DNA of 8,225 nt from JBHHXR01 sp046757205 (GTDB lineage Bacteria > Pseudomonadota > Alphaproteobacteria > Rhodobacterales > Rhodobacteraceae). Position 1 is the first letter of the stretch. The number at the start of each line of letters is the position of its first letter. Below the pieces are notes generated by a model that did no database searches, was not told where the DNA came from, and saw nothing but the letters and a program-made list of their open reading frames with translations. The position numbers and the translations under genes are program-made. Of this stretch, positions 1-6,220 are shown in pieces. The DNA lies in assembly GCA_046757205.1 (NCBI GenBank), contig JBHHXR010000161.1, forward strand, positions 1 through 8,225. Reading direction: 5' to 3'.

Positions 1-705
1 TACGAGATCGCCAAGAACGGCGGCACCAAGCGGCGCTACATGCTGCAGGAAGGCGACTGGGAGAACCGTCCCTACGGTTACTTCCGCACCAAGGACGGCA
101 AGGTGCACATGAGCCTGAAGAAGCAGGACTACTCCGACCGCGTGCGGCTGACCCAGGAGCTCATGCGTTTCGGCGCCGAAGAGGGCCACTACACCATCGA
201 CAACATGGACCTGATCAAGGAGGTGCGCGACAAGGGCCTGACCCCGGACATGCCGGACGAGGAATTCCGCGGCAAGCCGTGGGACGAGGTTCCGGACGAC
301 AAGTATCCGTACTGGTTCGGCCTCGGCGTGGTCTACGAGCACTTCCACACCGCCAAGTCCAACCGCAGCCCGACGACGCGCCGGCTGGTGCCGGAGATGT
401 ATGTCGAGATGCACGCCGACGACGCGGCCGACCTCGGCATCGAGGACGGCGACAAGGTGCGCGTGCACACGCGCCGTGGTTCTTTGGAGGCACGGGCGCA
501 GATCGGCACCAACTCGCTGATCAAGCCGGCGCGCAACAACGTTCCGCGGGGCTACATGTTCGGGCCGTGGAACCTGTCGGTCGCCGACAGCGCCGATCCC
601 AAGAAGAACAAATGGCTGGCCAACGCCGTGACCAGCCGCGTCTGGGATCCGGTCTCCGGCCAGGTGGACTTCAAGAAGAGCGCTTGCCGGATCGAGAAGA
701 TCTGA
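1..705 (+). CDS. NapA-like molybdopterin oxidoreductase, C-terminal part (5' end outside window)
   Basis: The reading frame is open from base 1 to a TGA at 703-705 and gives 234 residues, with the gene start upstream of the window. The fragment carries the molybdopterin-dinucleotide-binding C-terminal domain of the DMSO reductase superfamily. Residues 113-117 read EHFHT, followed by TRR and VPEM, matching the NapA pattern EHWHTGSMTRRVPEL as I recall it. A hydrophilic stretch, then DLGIEDGDKVRVHTRRGSLE, is the usual cofactor-binding barrel signature. The end (DPVSGQVDFKKSACRIEKI) resembles the NapA terminus (DPISKQ..FKKCAV.IE.V). NapA is the periplasmic nitrate reductase catalytic subunit, with a bis-MGD cofactor and one [4Fe-4S] cluster. 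Departures from NapA (see findings) make the substrate uncertain. Downstream NapG/H/F-type genes support a Nap-like respiratory role. The fold call is firm; nitrate as substrate is not shown. Confidence 0.88.
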   Translation, partial: YEIAKNGGTKRRYMLQEGDWENRPYGYFRTKDGKVHMSLKKQDYSDRVRLTQELMRFGAEEGHYTIDNMDLIKEVRDKGLTPDMPDEEFRGKPWDEVPDDKYPYWFGLGVVYEHFHTAKSNRSPTTRRLVPEMYVEMHADDAADLGIEDGDKVRVHTRRGSLEARAQIGTNSLIKPARNNVPRGYMFGPWNLSVADSADPKKNKWLANAVTSRVWDPVSGQVDFKKSACRIEKI

Positions 706-716
706 CGAAAATGACA

Positions 717-742
717 TCGCGGGCGGGGCCCCCCGCCCGCGA
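717..742 (+). other. Strong GC hairpin between the NapA-like gene and the first NapG gene
   Basis: Bases 717-728 are exactly complementary to 731-742. Opening the innermost pair leaves an 11-bp stem with a 4-base loop. The hairpin begins 11 bases after the stop of the molybdoenzyme gene and ends 20 bases before the next start. It is not followed by a T-run (the next bases are aacaaatg), so it does not look like a classical intrinsic terminator. It could protect or process the 3' end of the catalytic-subunit mRNA, or allow partial attenuation, so that the enzyme is made in excess of the electron-transfer proteins. The structure is seen; the role is inferred. Confidence 0.7.
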
Positions 743-762
743 ACAAATGAAAAGGTAGCCCG

Positions 763-1335
763 ATGAAACGCAGAACCTTTGTCAAGGCTCTGGCGATCAG
801 TGCTTCCGCCGCGGCCGTCCCGGCCCCGGTGGAAGCGGCGCGCCCGCGTGAATCGCTTCGCTACCTGCGTCCTCCGGGCGCTTTGCCGGAGGCCGATTTC
901 CTCAGCCGCTGCATCCATTGCGGCCAGTGCGGCGAAGTGTGCCCCAACCGCACGATCAAGTTCTTCGGCCTGGAGAACGGCCTCGATTCCGCCGACACGC
1001 CGCACATCATCCCGCGCGAAAAAGCCTGCATCCTGTGCATGAAATGCGGCGACGTCTGCCCAACCGGGTCGATCCGGCCGATCGAACGCGACGCGGAGGC
1101 AATACTCGAGAACGTCTCGATGGGCCACGCGGTGGTGGACGAGACGCTGTGCCTTTCCTTCCAGGGCAAGACCTGCGGCGTCTGCTACCGGGCCTGCCCG
1201 CTTCCCGGTGTCGCGATGACCATCGGCATGCTGGAACAGCCGCACGTCACCGACAAATGCGTGGGCTGCGGCATTTGCGAACGCTCGTGCATCCAGATGC
1301 CGCAGGCCATCCGCATCATTCCAGATCTCGCATAG
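763..1335 (+). CDS. napG: NapG-type exported ferredoxin with four [4Fe-4S] clusters
   Basis: This 190-residue protein begins with a Tat signal, MKRRTFVKA, followed by an Ala-rich hydrophobic stretch to about residue 22 and a likely cleavage near A25, so it is probably periplasmic. Four cluster motifs follow: C50/C53/C56/C60-P, C89/C92/C95/C99-P, C130-x7-C138/C141/C145-P and C166/C169/C172/C176. This is the standard NapG layout, including the LRPPGAL segment at residues 35-41. In Nap systems NapG works with membrane NapH to pass electrons from quinol towards the periplasmic oxidoreductase, and the next gene here is NapH-like. The start is supported by AAAGG at 751-755, seven bases before the ATG. 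The family call is firm; the partner enzyme is presumably the NapA-like product upstream. A second NapG-type gene lies two genes downstream. Confidence 0.88.
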   Translation: MKRRTFVKALAISASAAAVPAPVEAARPRESLRYLRPPGALPEADFLSRCIHCGQCGEVCPNRTIKFFGLENGLDSADTPHIIPREKACILCMKCGDVCPTGSIRPIERDAEAILENVSMGHAVVDETLCLSFQGKTCGVCYRACPLPGVAMTIGMLEQPHVTDKCVGCGICERSCIQMPQAIRIIPDLA

Positions 1336-1356
1336 ACCGACACGCCGGAGCCCACC

Positions 1357-2358
1357 ATGCACGACCGCACACCGTTCTTTCTCTGGCGGCATCTCAACAA
1401 GCTGCGCTGGCTGATCCTCGGCATCGTCTTCGCGATGATCGTGCTCCTGCCGTTCCTGCACGTCTACCAGACCTACGTCGCGGCCCACGCCTACGACCTT
1501 CTGTCTCAGCCGGAACAACGGCTTTACGACACCATGGAGACGCTGAGCGCGCCGTTCACCAGCGATCCCGCCGACGACCTCGACGCGATCAAGGGGAACA
1601 CCTGGTCCGGCACCTTCTGGGGCTTGCAGCTCAGCGACCCGCTGGCGGTGCTCGGTCAGATAGCGGCGGGGCGGTATGTCTACTGGCCGTTCGTCGTGAC
1701 GGCGCTGATCCCGGTTGCCTTCACTTTGGTATTCGGGCGCTTTTTCTGCGGCTGGATATGCCCGGCGACGTTTCTCTACGAACTCAACAGCAACCTTGCC
1801 GGCTGGCTGCGCTGGGCCGGGCTGCACCCCGGCAACCGGGTTTTCGACAAACGCATCAAGTACCTGGTGCTGGTGCTGGGGCTCGCCCTGTCGGCGGCGT
1901 TCGGCTCGGTGATGGTCGCCGGCATCTACCCGCCCGCCATCATCGGGCGCGAGGCCTATTACGCGGTGGCGCTGGGCGGGTTCGGGGCCGGCGCGGTGTT
2001 CTTCATCGCCACGCTTCTTTTCGATCTGCTGGTCGCGCGCCGCGGCTTCTGCCGCTACCTGTGTCCCGGCGGCGCGCTCTATTCGCTGCTCGGACGCTAC
2101 CGGCTGGTGCGCATCCGCCGCATCGTCGAGACCTGCAACGACTGCGCCAAGTGCAATGTGGTCTGCGAATTCGGCCTCGACCCGCTGCGCGACGGTTTCG
2201 GCCAGGAATGCAACAACTGCGCGGCGTGCATCGCCGTCTGCCCGACGAACGCGATGACGTTCGTTCTTCGCCCGACCGATTATCCGCAGCAGGGGCCGGG
2301 GCACCTGGGCAAGAAGTACCGGCGCGAGCACGGGGCCACGCATCAGGACGCGGCGTGA
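1357..2358 (+). CDS. napH: NapH-type membrane polyferredoxin (quinol dehydrogenase subunit)
   Basis: This 333-residue membrane protein has about four hydrophobic segments, near residues 17-35, 110-127, 168-190 and 207-226. It has the two CX3CP motifs of the NapH/NosR/CcoG group (C131-C135-P and C232-C236-P). A cytosolic-type ferredoxin end follows, with C260/C263/C266/C270 and C285/C288/C291/C295-P; in the first of these the last Cys is followed by Glu rather than Pro. NapH oxidises menaquinol or ubiquinol and passes electrons to NapG. It is longer than a typical NapH of about 290 residues, mainly because of a polar region at residues 40-105 between the first two membrane segments, probably periplasmic. 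GGAG at 1347-1350 lies six bases before the ATG. The stop overlaps the start of the next gene (TGATG), implying coupled translation with the second NapG-type protein. Confidence 0.88.
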   Translation: MHDRTPFFLWRHLNKLRWLILGIVFAMIVLLPFLHVYQTYVAAHAYDLLSQPEQRLYDTMETLSAPFTSDPADDLDAIKGNTWSGTFWGLQLSDPLAVLGQIAAGRYVYWPFVVTALIPVAFTLVFGRFFCGWICPATFLYELNSNLAGWLRWAGLHPGNRVFDKRIKYLVLVLGLALSAAFGSVMVAGIYPPAIIGREAYYAVALGGFGAGAVFFIATLLFDLLVARRGFCRYLCPGGALYSLLGRYRLVRIRRIVETCNDCAKCNVVCEFGLDPLRDGFGQECNNCAACIAVCPTNAMTFVLRPTDYPQQGPGHLGKKYRREHGATHQDAA

Positions 2359-2966
2359 TGAAACGCCGGAGCGTCCTGCAACATGCCGCCGCCGGGGTGG
2401 TCACCGTGTCGGCCGGCGCCGCGCCCTTCGCCCTGGCGCGTCTGCTGTCGCCCGACACCGGGCACCAGGCGAGCCGCCACCTGCGCCCGCCCGGCGCGCT
2501 GAAGGACGATGCCGCCTTCGTCGCCGCCGGCATCGACTGCGGGTTGTGCGGCGAAGTCTGCCCGCCGCGCTGCATCCGCTTTCACGCCCATGACGGCGGG
2601 GCGGCGGTCAATACGCCGTTCATCGATCCCGAGACCAAGGCCTGCATCCTGTGCGACAAGTGCATGGAGGTCTGCCCCACCGAGGCGCTGGTCGTGGTTG
2701 AACGCACCGATATCGACATGGGCATCGCCGATATCGACGAAACGGCCTGCTATCCCTGGGTGGACCGCGGTATCTGCGGGGCCTGCGCCACGGTATGCCC
2801 GCTGGGCGACCGCGCCATCGGCTTCGATTTTGCCAACGTCTACCGGCCCGTGGTAAACCAGGGATGCGTCGGCTGCGGCCTTTGCGTCGAGGTATGCCCG
2901 CATCCGAGCAAACCGATCAGGATCGCCGAACGCGACGACATTGTCGTCGGGAATGCCACGGGGTAG
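2358..2966 (+). CDS. Second NapG-type exported ferredoxin, with an altered first cluster motif
   Basis: This 202-residue protein starts at the ATG inside the TGATG overlap with the NapH-type gene. The N-terminus, MKRRSVLQ followed by a hydrophobic stretch to about residue 27, is a Tat-like signal with an ALA cleavage site at residues 25-27. LRPPGAL (residues 42-48) and KACILCDKCMEVCPTEA echo the first NapG. Clusters 2-4 are regular: C96/C99/C102/C106-P, C131-x8-C140/C143/C147-P and C170/C173/C176/C180-P. The first motif is not: the position of its first Cys is Gly58, leaving C61, C64 and C68-P, with an extra Cys at 72. It is a NapG paralogue that may pair with the first NapG or serve a second acceptor. 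Two NapG-type genes flanking one napH is not the usual nap arrangement. Confidence 0.85.
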   Translation: MKRRSVLQHAAAGVVTVSAGAAPFALARLLSPDTGHQASRHLRPPGALKDDAAFVAAGIDCGLCGEVCPPRCIRFHAHDGGAAVNTPFIDPETKACILCDKCMEVCPTEALVVVERTDIDMGIADIDETACYPWVDRGICGACATVCPLGDRAIGFDFANVYRPVVNQGCVGCGLCVEVCPHPSKPIRIAERDDIVVGNATG

Positions 2967-2968
2967 AA

Positions 2969-3598
2969 ATGCGCATGTTCCCCAAGATCCCATCTTCGAC
3001 AAGGGCGTGGCTGTTCCTGCTGGTCGTGGCCGCGCTGTGTGGCACCGGTTTCGCGCGCATCGCCGATGCGCACCATATCCTGGGCCGCCCGTCGTACAAT
3101 CTGAACGAAGACTCCAACACCCCGTCGAGCATGGAAGGCGAGGCGCTGATCGGCGACTATTCGGTAACCTACATGGTGTTCCCGGCCTTTCCCAAGCCGG
3201 AGGCGCCGGGGCGGATCAACCTCTACATCACAGGCACCGGCAATGGCGGAGTGTTCGACGGCGAAGTTGCCTTTTCGGTGCGCGAATCGTCGTGGCTTTC
3301 ATGGGCCGGATTCGGCAAACCGGAAGAGCCCATGGGCGTGCAGCGGTTGGACGACGGCGTGTTCCGCCAGCCCTTCGCCTTCAACAGTCCCGGCAGCTAC
3401 GTGATCGCGGCGAAGTTCGAATCGGGCGGCGAGCCCTACGTGATCGAATTTCCCGTGCGCGTCGGCCCGCCGCCTGCCTTCGGCCCCATCGGCATTACCG
3501 TCGGGTTTCTGGTCTTCCTGCTGCTGGCCGTGACGCTGATCCAGCGCCGCCGCGCCATGACGGGCAAGATACGCGCCTCCCACGAGCAGTCCGGCTAG
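2969..3598 (+). CDS. Exported, C-terminally anchored protein resembling FixH/YtkA-type proteins
   Basis: This 209-residue protein has a signal peptide (hydrophobic residues 14-27, predicted cleavage after ADA at 32-34). A periplasmic domain follows, rich in Tyr, Phe and Gly with a beta-strand look (residues about 35-168), then one membrane helix at about 172-191 and a short basic tail. Cleavage would expose His35-His36 at the mature N-terminus, followed by LGRPSYNLNEDSNTPS. The layout recalls FixH/YtkA-like beta-sandwich proteins linked to copper or iron-sulfur membrane proteins, but I do not recognise the family with certainty. The ATG at 2969 lies two bases after the preceding stop, and a second in-frame ATG at 2975 is possible. 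The ribosome-binding site is weak (GGGG at 2960-2963), suggesting translational coupling. The next gene is a membrane polyferredoxin, reminiscent of the FixG-FixH pairing. Confidence 0.72.
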   Translation: MRMFPKIPSSTRAWLFLLVVAALCGTGFARIADAHHILGRPSYNLNEDSNTPSSMEGEALIGDYSVTYMVFPAFPKPEAPGRINLYITGTGNGGVFDGEVAFSVRESSWLSWAGFGKPEEPMGVQRLDDGVFRQPFAFNSPGSYVIAAKFESGGEPYVIEFPVRVGPPPAFGPIGITVGFLVFLLLAVTLIQRRRAMTGKIRASHEQSG

Positions 3599-3643
3599 GG
3601 CTCGGATCAAAAAACCGCACTTGTTCAATCAGGATCTTCGAGC

Positions 3644-5212
3644 GTGATCGAGCCGGGAAACATATGCACAGTGACAGGCAGCGAGATGTTTCATCCAGGG
3701 CTGCCCTTCTTCTGGGGCCTGTCGGTCTGGGCGGTGATGGCGCTGTCGCTGGTCGGGGTTCTTGTCGCACGCGCCGGCGGCGCGTCGCGGACCCGCCATG
3801 TCAACCTGTCGTCGCTGCCGCTGATCGGCGCCGCGGTTCGCCGCGCGGCGGCGTCGGCGGGCCTGTTGCGCACCCTCAAGCTCCTGTTTCTGGGGCTGTT
3901 CCTGATGATTGTCGCCGCCGGGCTGTTCGGCACGCCGCTGCCGGAGCGCAATGCGGCGACGGTATTGACCTGGAACCTGTGGTGGGCCGGGCTGGTCTTT
4001 TCGGTTTTCTTTCTCGGCTCGGCATGGTGCGCCGTCTGCCCGTGGGACACGCTTGCCACCCTGCTGGTCCGTCGCCGCCTGACGGCGAGATCGAGCAGCC
4101 ACGGCAGCCTCGATCTGCGCGTGCCCAAATTCCTTCGCAACATCTGGCCGGCGCTCGCCATGTTCGTCGGGCTGTCCTGGCTCGAGCTTGGCGCCGGCGT
4201 CACCGTCAGCCCCTACGCAACCGCGCTCCTGGCGCTGGCGATCCTGGTCCTGGCCACCACTTCGGCAGCCCTTTTCGAGCGCAAGGCGTTCTGCCGCTTC
4301 TTCTGCCCGGTGGGCCGCACCGTCGGTTTCTATTCGCAACTGGCCCCGGTGGAGCTTCGCCCGCAGGATGCCGATATCTGCGCGAATTGCACCAGCCTGG
4401 AATGCTACCACGGTTCGGAAACCGTGGAGCCGTGCCCGACCCATCAGGTCATGGGACGGATGACCCAGAATACCTTCTGCACCTCGTGCGGAAACTGCAC
4501 CCGGTCCTGCCCTCACGGCAATGTCGCCTGGCGGCTGCGCAGCCCCAGCGCAGAGGCGGTCCAGGACGCCCGGCCGCACTGGGACGAGGCGTGTTTCATG
4601 GTCGGGCTTCTGGCGCTGACCAGTTTTCACGGCCTCTCGATGATGCCGTTCTGGGAAGACTGGACGATCGCCCTGGGCCGCGCCATCGGCGATTCGGGAT
4701 CATACCTGCCGAGCTTCACCATCCTTTTCGCCGCCGGGCTGGCGCTGCCGGTTTCGTTTTACACGGCGGCCGTCTGGCTGACCCGTCGGCTCGCCGGGCC
4801 GAAGCGGAAATTCACCCGCGACTTTTCCCGCTTCGCCTTTGTCGCGCTGCCCCTGGCCTTCGCCTATCACCTGTCGCACAATCTGAACCATCTGGCGCGC
4901 GAGGGCGCCGGGTTCGGCGAAGTGCTGGCCAACCCGCTGGGGCTGGGGGCGGTGTCGCTGAACGATCTGGAAAAGCATCTGCGCGCGATGAACCTGCTGA
5001 TCCCGCAGAACGCCATCTGGGCCATCCAGTCCGGGCTGATGGCGCTGGGTTTCCTGATCGCGCTCAGGGTGATCCTTCACCGCGGGAGCGACTTGACGCA
5101 GCCCGCGGAAAACCGGATCAAATGGGCGCTGTCGCCGATGATATTGTTTGCCGCCGGCATCACCGGGCTGCACCTGTGGATACTGATGCAGCCGATGGTC
5201 ATGCGGTTCTGA
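3644..5212 (+). CDS. Large membrane polyferredoxin of the NapH/NosR/CcoG group with an extended C-terminal membrane domain
   Basis: From the GTG at 3644 this gives 522 residues; an in-frame ATG at 3686 would give 508 and starts just before the first membrane segment. AGGA at 3631-3634 fits the GTG, so the start is unsettled. Hydrophobic segments lie near residues 21-43, 77-97, 113-131, 170-187 and 190-210. Motif pairs are C129-C132-P (two bases of spacing, CX2CP) and C217-C221-P (CX3CP). A ferredoxin region follows: C246/C249/C254/C264-P and C279/C282/C285/C289-P. About 200 more residues (about 315-515) carry further hydrophobic helices and a His cluster H409/H412/H416, possibly a haem or quinone site. 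NapH-like proteins normally stop after the ferredoxin part. A likely role is membrane electron transfer from or to quinone; the acceptor is unknown. FixH-like and NapF-like neighbours suggest maturation or electron supply. Confidence 0.82.
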   Translation: MIEPGNICTVTGSEMFHPGLPFFWGLSVWAVMALSLVGVLVARAGGASRTRHVNLSSLPLIGAAVRRAAASAGLLRTLKLLFLGLFLMIVAAGLFGTPLPERNAATVLTWNLWWAGLVFSVFFLGSAWCAVCPWDTLATLLVRRRLTARSSSHGSLDLRVPKFLRNIWPALAMFVGLSWLELGAGVTVSPYATALLALAILVLATTSAALFERKAFCRFFCPVGRTVGFYSQLAPVELRPQDADICANCTSLECYHGSETVEPCPTHQVMGRMTQNTFCTSCGNCTRSCPHGNVAWRLRSPSAEAVQDARPHWDEACFMVGLLALTSFHGLSMMPFWEDWTIALGRAIGDSGSYLPSFTILFAAGLALPVSFYTAAVWLTRRLAGPKRKFTRDFSRFAFVALPLAFAYHLSHNLNHLAREGAGFGEVLANPLGLGAVSLNDLEKHLRAMNLLIPQNAIWAIQSGLMALGFLIALRVILHRGSDLTQPAENRIKWALSPMILFAAGITGLHLWILMQPMVMRF

Positions 5213-5230
5213 GCGAAACCGGCGTTGGCC

Positions 5231-5238
5231 AGGAGAGG
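5231..5238 (+). promoter_or_regulatory. Ribosome binding site setting the NapF start
   Basis: AGGAGAGG lies five bases before the ATG at 5244. A GTG immediately upstream at 5241 is in frame but sits only two bases after this site, which is too close, so the ATG is preferred. Confidence 0.75.
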
Positions 5239-5243
5239 GCGTG

Positions 5244-5819
5244 ATGGATCGCCGGGAGTTTCTTACGCGCGGATGGAGAAGGGCGGCCGATGCCGCCGGC
5301 TCGCGCCGCGGCCGCGGATGGATACGGCCGCCGTTCGCGCTGGACGAAGCGGCGTTTCTGACGAAATGCACGGGCTGCGGCGATTGCGTTTCCGCCTGCC
5401 CGCACGACGTGATCTTTCCGCTGACCGCCAGGGCAGGCCTGCGCGCGGAAGGCACGCCGGCGCTCGATCTGCTCAGCCGGGGCTGCCACCTGTGCGAGGA
5501 CTGGCCCTGTGTCACCGCCTGCGCCCCCGGGGCGCTGCAGATCGCCGGCGACGCCGAGGACACGCCGCCTGAGCCGCCAAGACTGGCCTCGGCGGAGATC
5601 GACACCGGCGCCTGCATCGCCCACCAGGGGCCGGAATGCGGCGCCTGCGCCCATGCCTGCCCGGTTCCCGGCGCGCTGCGTTGGGACGGCCCGAAACCGG
5701 TGATCGACGCCGGCGCGTGCACCGGCTGCGCCCTCTGCCGCGAAGCCTGCATCGTTTCCCCCAAGGCGATCCGGATCTCGGAATACCGGGAAAAAGAGGA
5801 AGCGCGGGAGCGGGCCTGA
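5244..5819 (+). CDS. napF: NapF-type cytosolic ferredoxin with four [4Fe-4S] clusters
   Basis: This 191-residue protein begins MDRREFLTRGWRR. That recalls the conserved NapF N-terminus, with arginines and a GxWR element but no hydrophobic export segment, so it is probably cytoplasmic. The RPPFAL element at 28-33 matches the LRPPGAL of the two NapG-type proteins. Clusters: C42/C45/C48/C52-P, C81/C84/C89/C93 (the wider second motif seen in NapF), C124-x7-C132/C135/C139-P and C159/C162/C165/C169. NapF is thought to help mature or reduce the Fe-S centre of NapA in the cytoplasm before export. Here it is the last gene of the plus-strand set, 31 bases after the previous stop. The C-terminal tail is rich in Glu, Arg and Lys. 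NapF is the best match; another four-cluster ferredoxin is the alternative. Confidence 0.83.
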   Translation: MDRREFLTRGWRRAADAAGSRRGRGWIRPPFALDEAAFLTKCTGCGDCVSACPHDVIFPLTARAGLRAEGTPALDLLSRGCHLCEDWPCVTACAPGALQIAGDAEDTPPEPPRLASAEIDTGACIAHQGPECGACAHACPVPGALRWDGPKPVIDAGACTGCALCREACIVSPKAIRISEYREKEEARERA

Positions 5820-5824
5820 AACCC

Positions 5825-5862
5825 GGCCGGACGCTGGCGGCCAGCGCTATCCGCCGCCGGCC
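5825..5862. terminator. Possible stem-loop terminator between the convergent gene sets
   Basis: GGCCGG at 5825-5830 pairs exactly with CCGGCC at 5857-5862. Inside it CGCTGG (5832-5837) pairs with CCAGCG (5841-5846) over a three-base loop. It sits just after the NapF-type gene and, in the other direction, after the CMD-fold gene. The nearest T-run on the plus strand (5879-5882) is 16 bases away, too far for a classic intrinsic terminator. It could be a transcript-end or roadblock structure. The rest of 5820-5896 shows a small stem, GCCT-GTC-AGGC at 5892-5902, overlapping the stop of the minus-strand gene, and nothing else. Confidence 0.4.
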
Positions 5863-5896
5863 TGAAATCCACTACCTGTTTTGCCGCCGATGCCTG

Positions 5897-6220
5897 TCAG
5901 GCGTCAGGGCCGATCACGTCGGAGACCCAACTCAAGGCGGCCATGGCGGCGGGAAAACCCAGCGTGGTGATCGCCATGACGCACACCTGGCGGATTTCCT
6001 CGGCGCCGATGCCTTCTTCCAGTGCCTGCCTGCTGTGCGAGTGAACCGCGCCTTCCGATCCCGCGCCGATGGGCAGCGCCAGTTTCAGCAGCCGCCTGGA
6101 ACGCGCGTCGAGCGGCCCGGCGTTCGAAGCCGCCTTGCCCAGCGACTGGTAGGATTCCCAGACATCGGGAAACCGGGACGCGAATCTGCCGGCGCCGGAG
6201 GGGGGTAGTTTTTCGTTCAT
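5897..6220 (-). CDS. Small carboxymuconolactone decarboxylase/AhpD-fold protein lacking the CXXC pair
   Basis: This 107-residue protein has the helical CMD-domain pattern: LLKLALPIGAGSEGAVHSHS, then the helix start RQALEEGIGAEEI, then an Ala-rich helix ending LSWVSDV. In AhpD-type members a CXXC pair precedes the conserved His and gives disulfide or peroxidase activity. Here the aligned positions are Ser55 and Ala58 before His62, so thiol redox chemistry is unlikely; Cys80 is the only Cys. The ATG at 6220 overlaps the Sel1 gene's stop (TGATG), with GGAG about eight bases upstream. An in-frame TTG one codon earlier is less likely. It is the last gene of the minus-strand set. Substrate and role in the molybdoenzyme operon are unknown. 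Confidence 0.78.
   Translation of the reverse strand: MNEKLPPSGAGRFASRFPDVWESYQSLGKAASNAGPLDARSRRLLKLALPIGAGSEGAVHSHSRQALEEGIGAEEIRQVCVMAITTLGFPAAMAALSWVSDVIGPDA

Noticed and set aside
918..2357. Long plus-strand reading frame running ahead of the second NapG start
   Set aside because: It overlaps two genes with clear Fe-S motifs in other frames, is rich in Arg, Pro and Ala as expected from out-of-frame GC-rich DNA, and shows no recognisable motif. The true gene begins at 2358.
3629..4630. Minus-strand frame of about 330 residues antisense to the large polyferredoxin
   Set aside because: It is rich in Arg, Gln and Gly without structure, a shadow of GC-rich codons.
2941..5244. Very long plus-strand frame (over 700 residues)
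   Set aside because: It overlaps the FixH-like and polyferredoxin genes in a different frame. The composition is shadow-like and no motif or signal is visible.
763..5819. CXXCH haem c sites or NapB/NapC-like genes
   Set aside because: I looked for CXXCH in the accepted proteins and saw none; the Cys motifs are all ferredoxin-type.
5825..5862. Firm intrinsic terminator
   Set aside because: The stem is real but no T-run follows closely in either direction, so it is given only as possible.
4700..5872. Minus-strand frame of about 390 residues across the polyferredoxin end and NapF
   Set aside because: It is antisense to genes with strong Cys motifs, is low in sense, and has no family signature.
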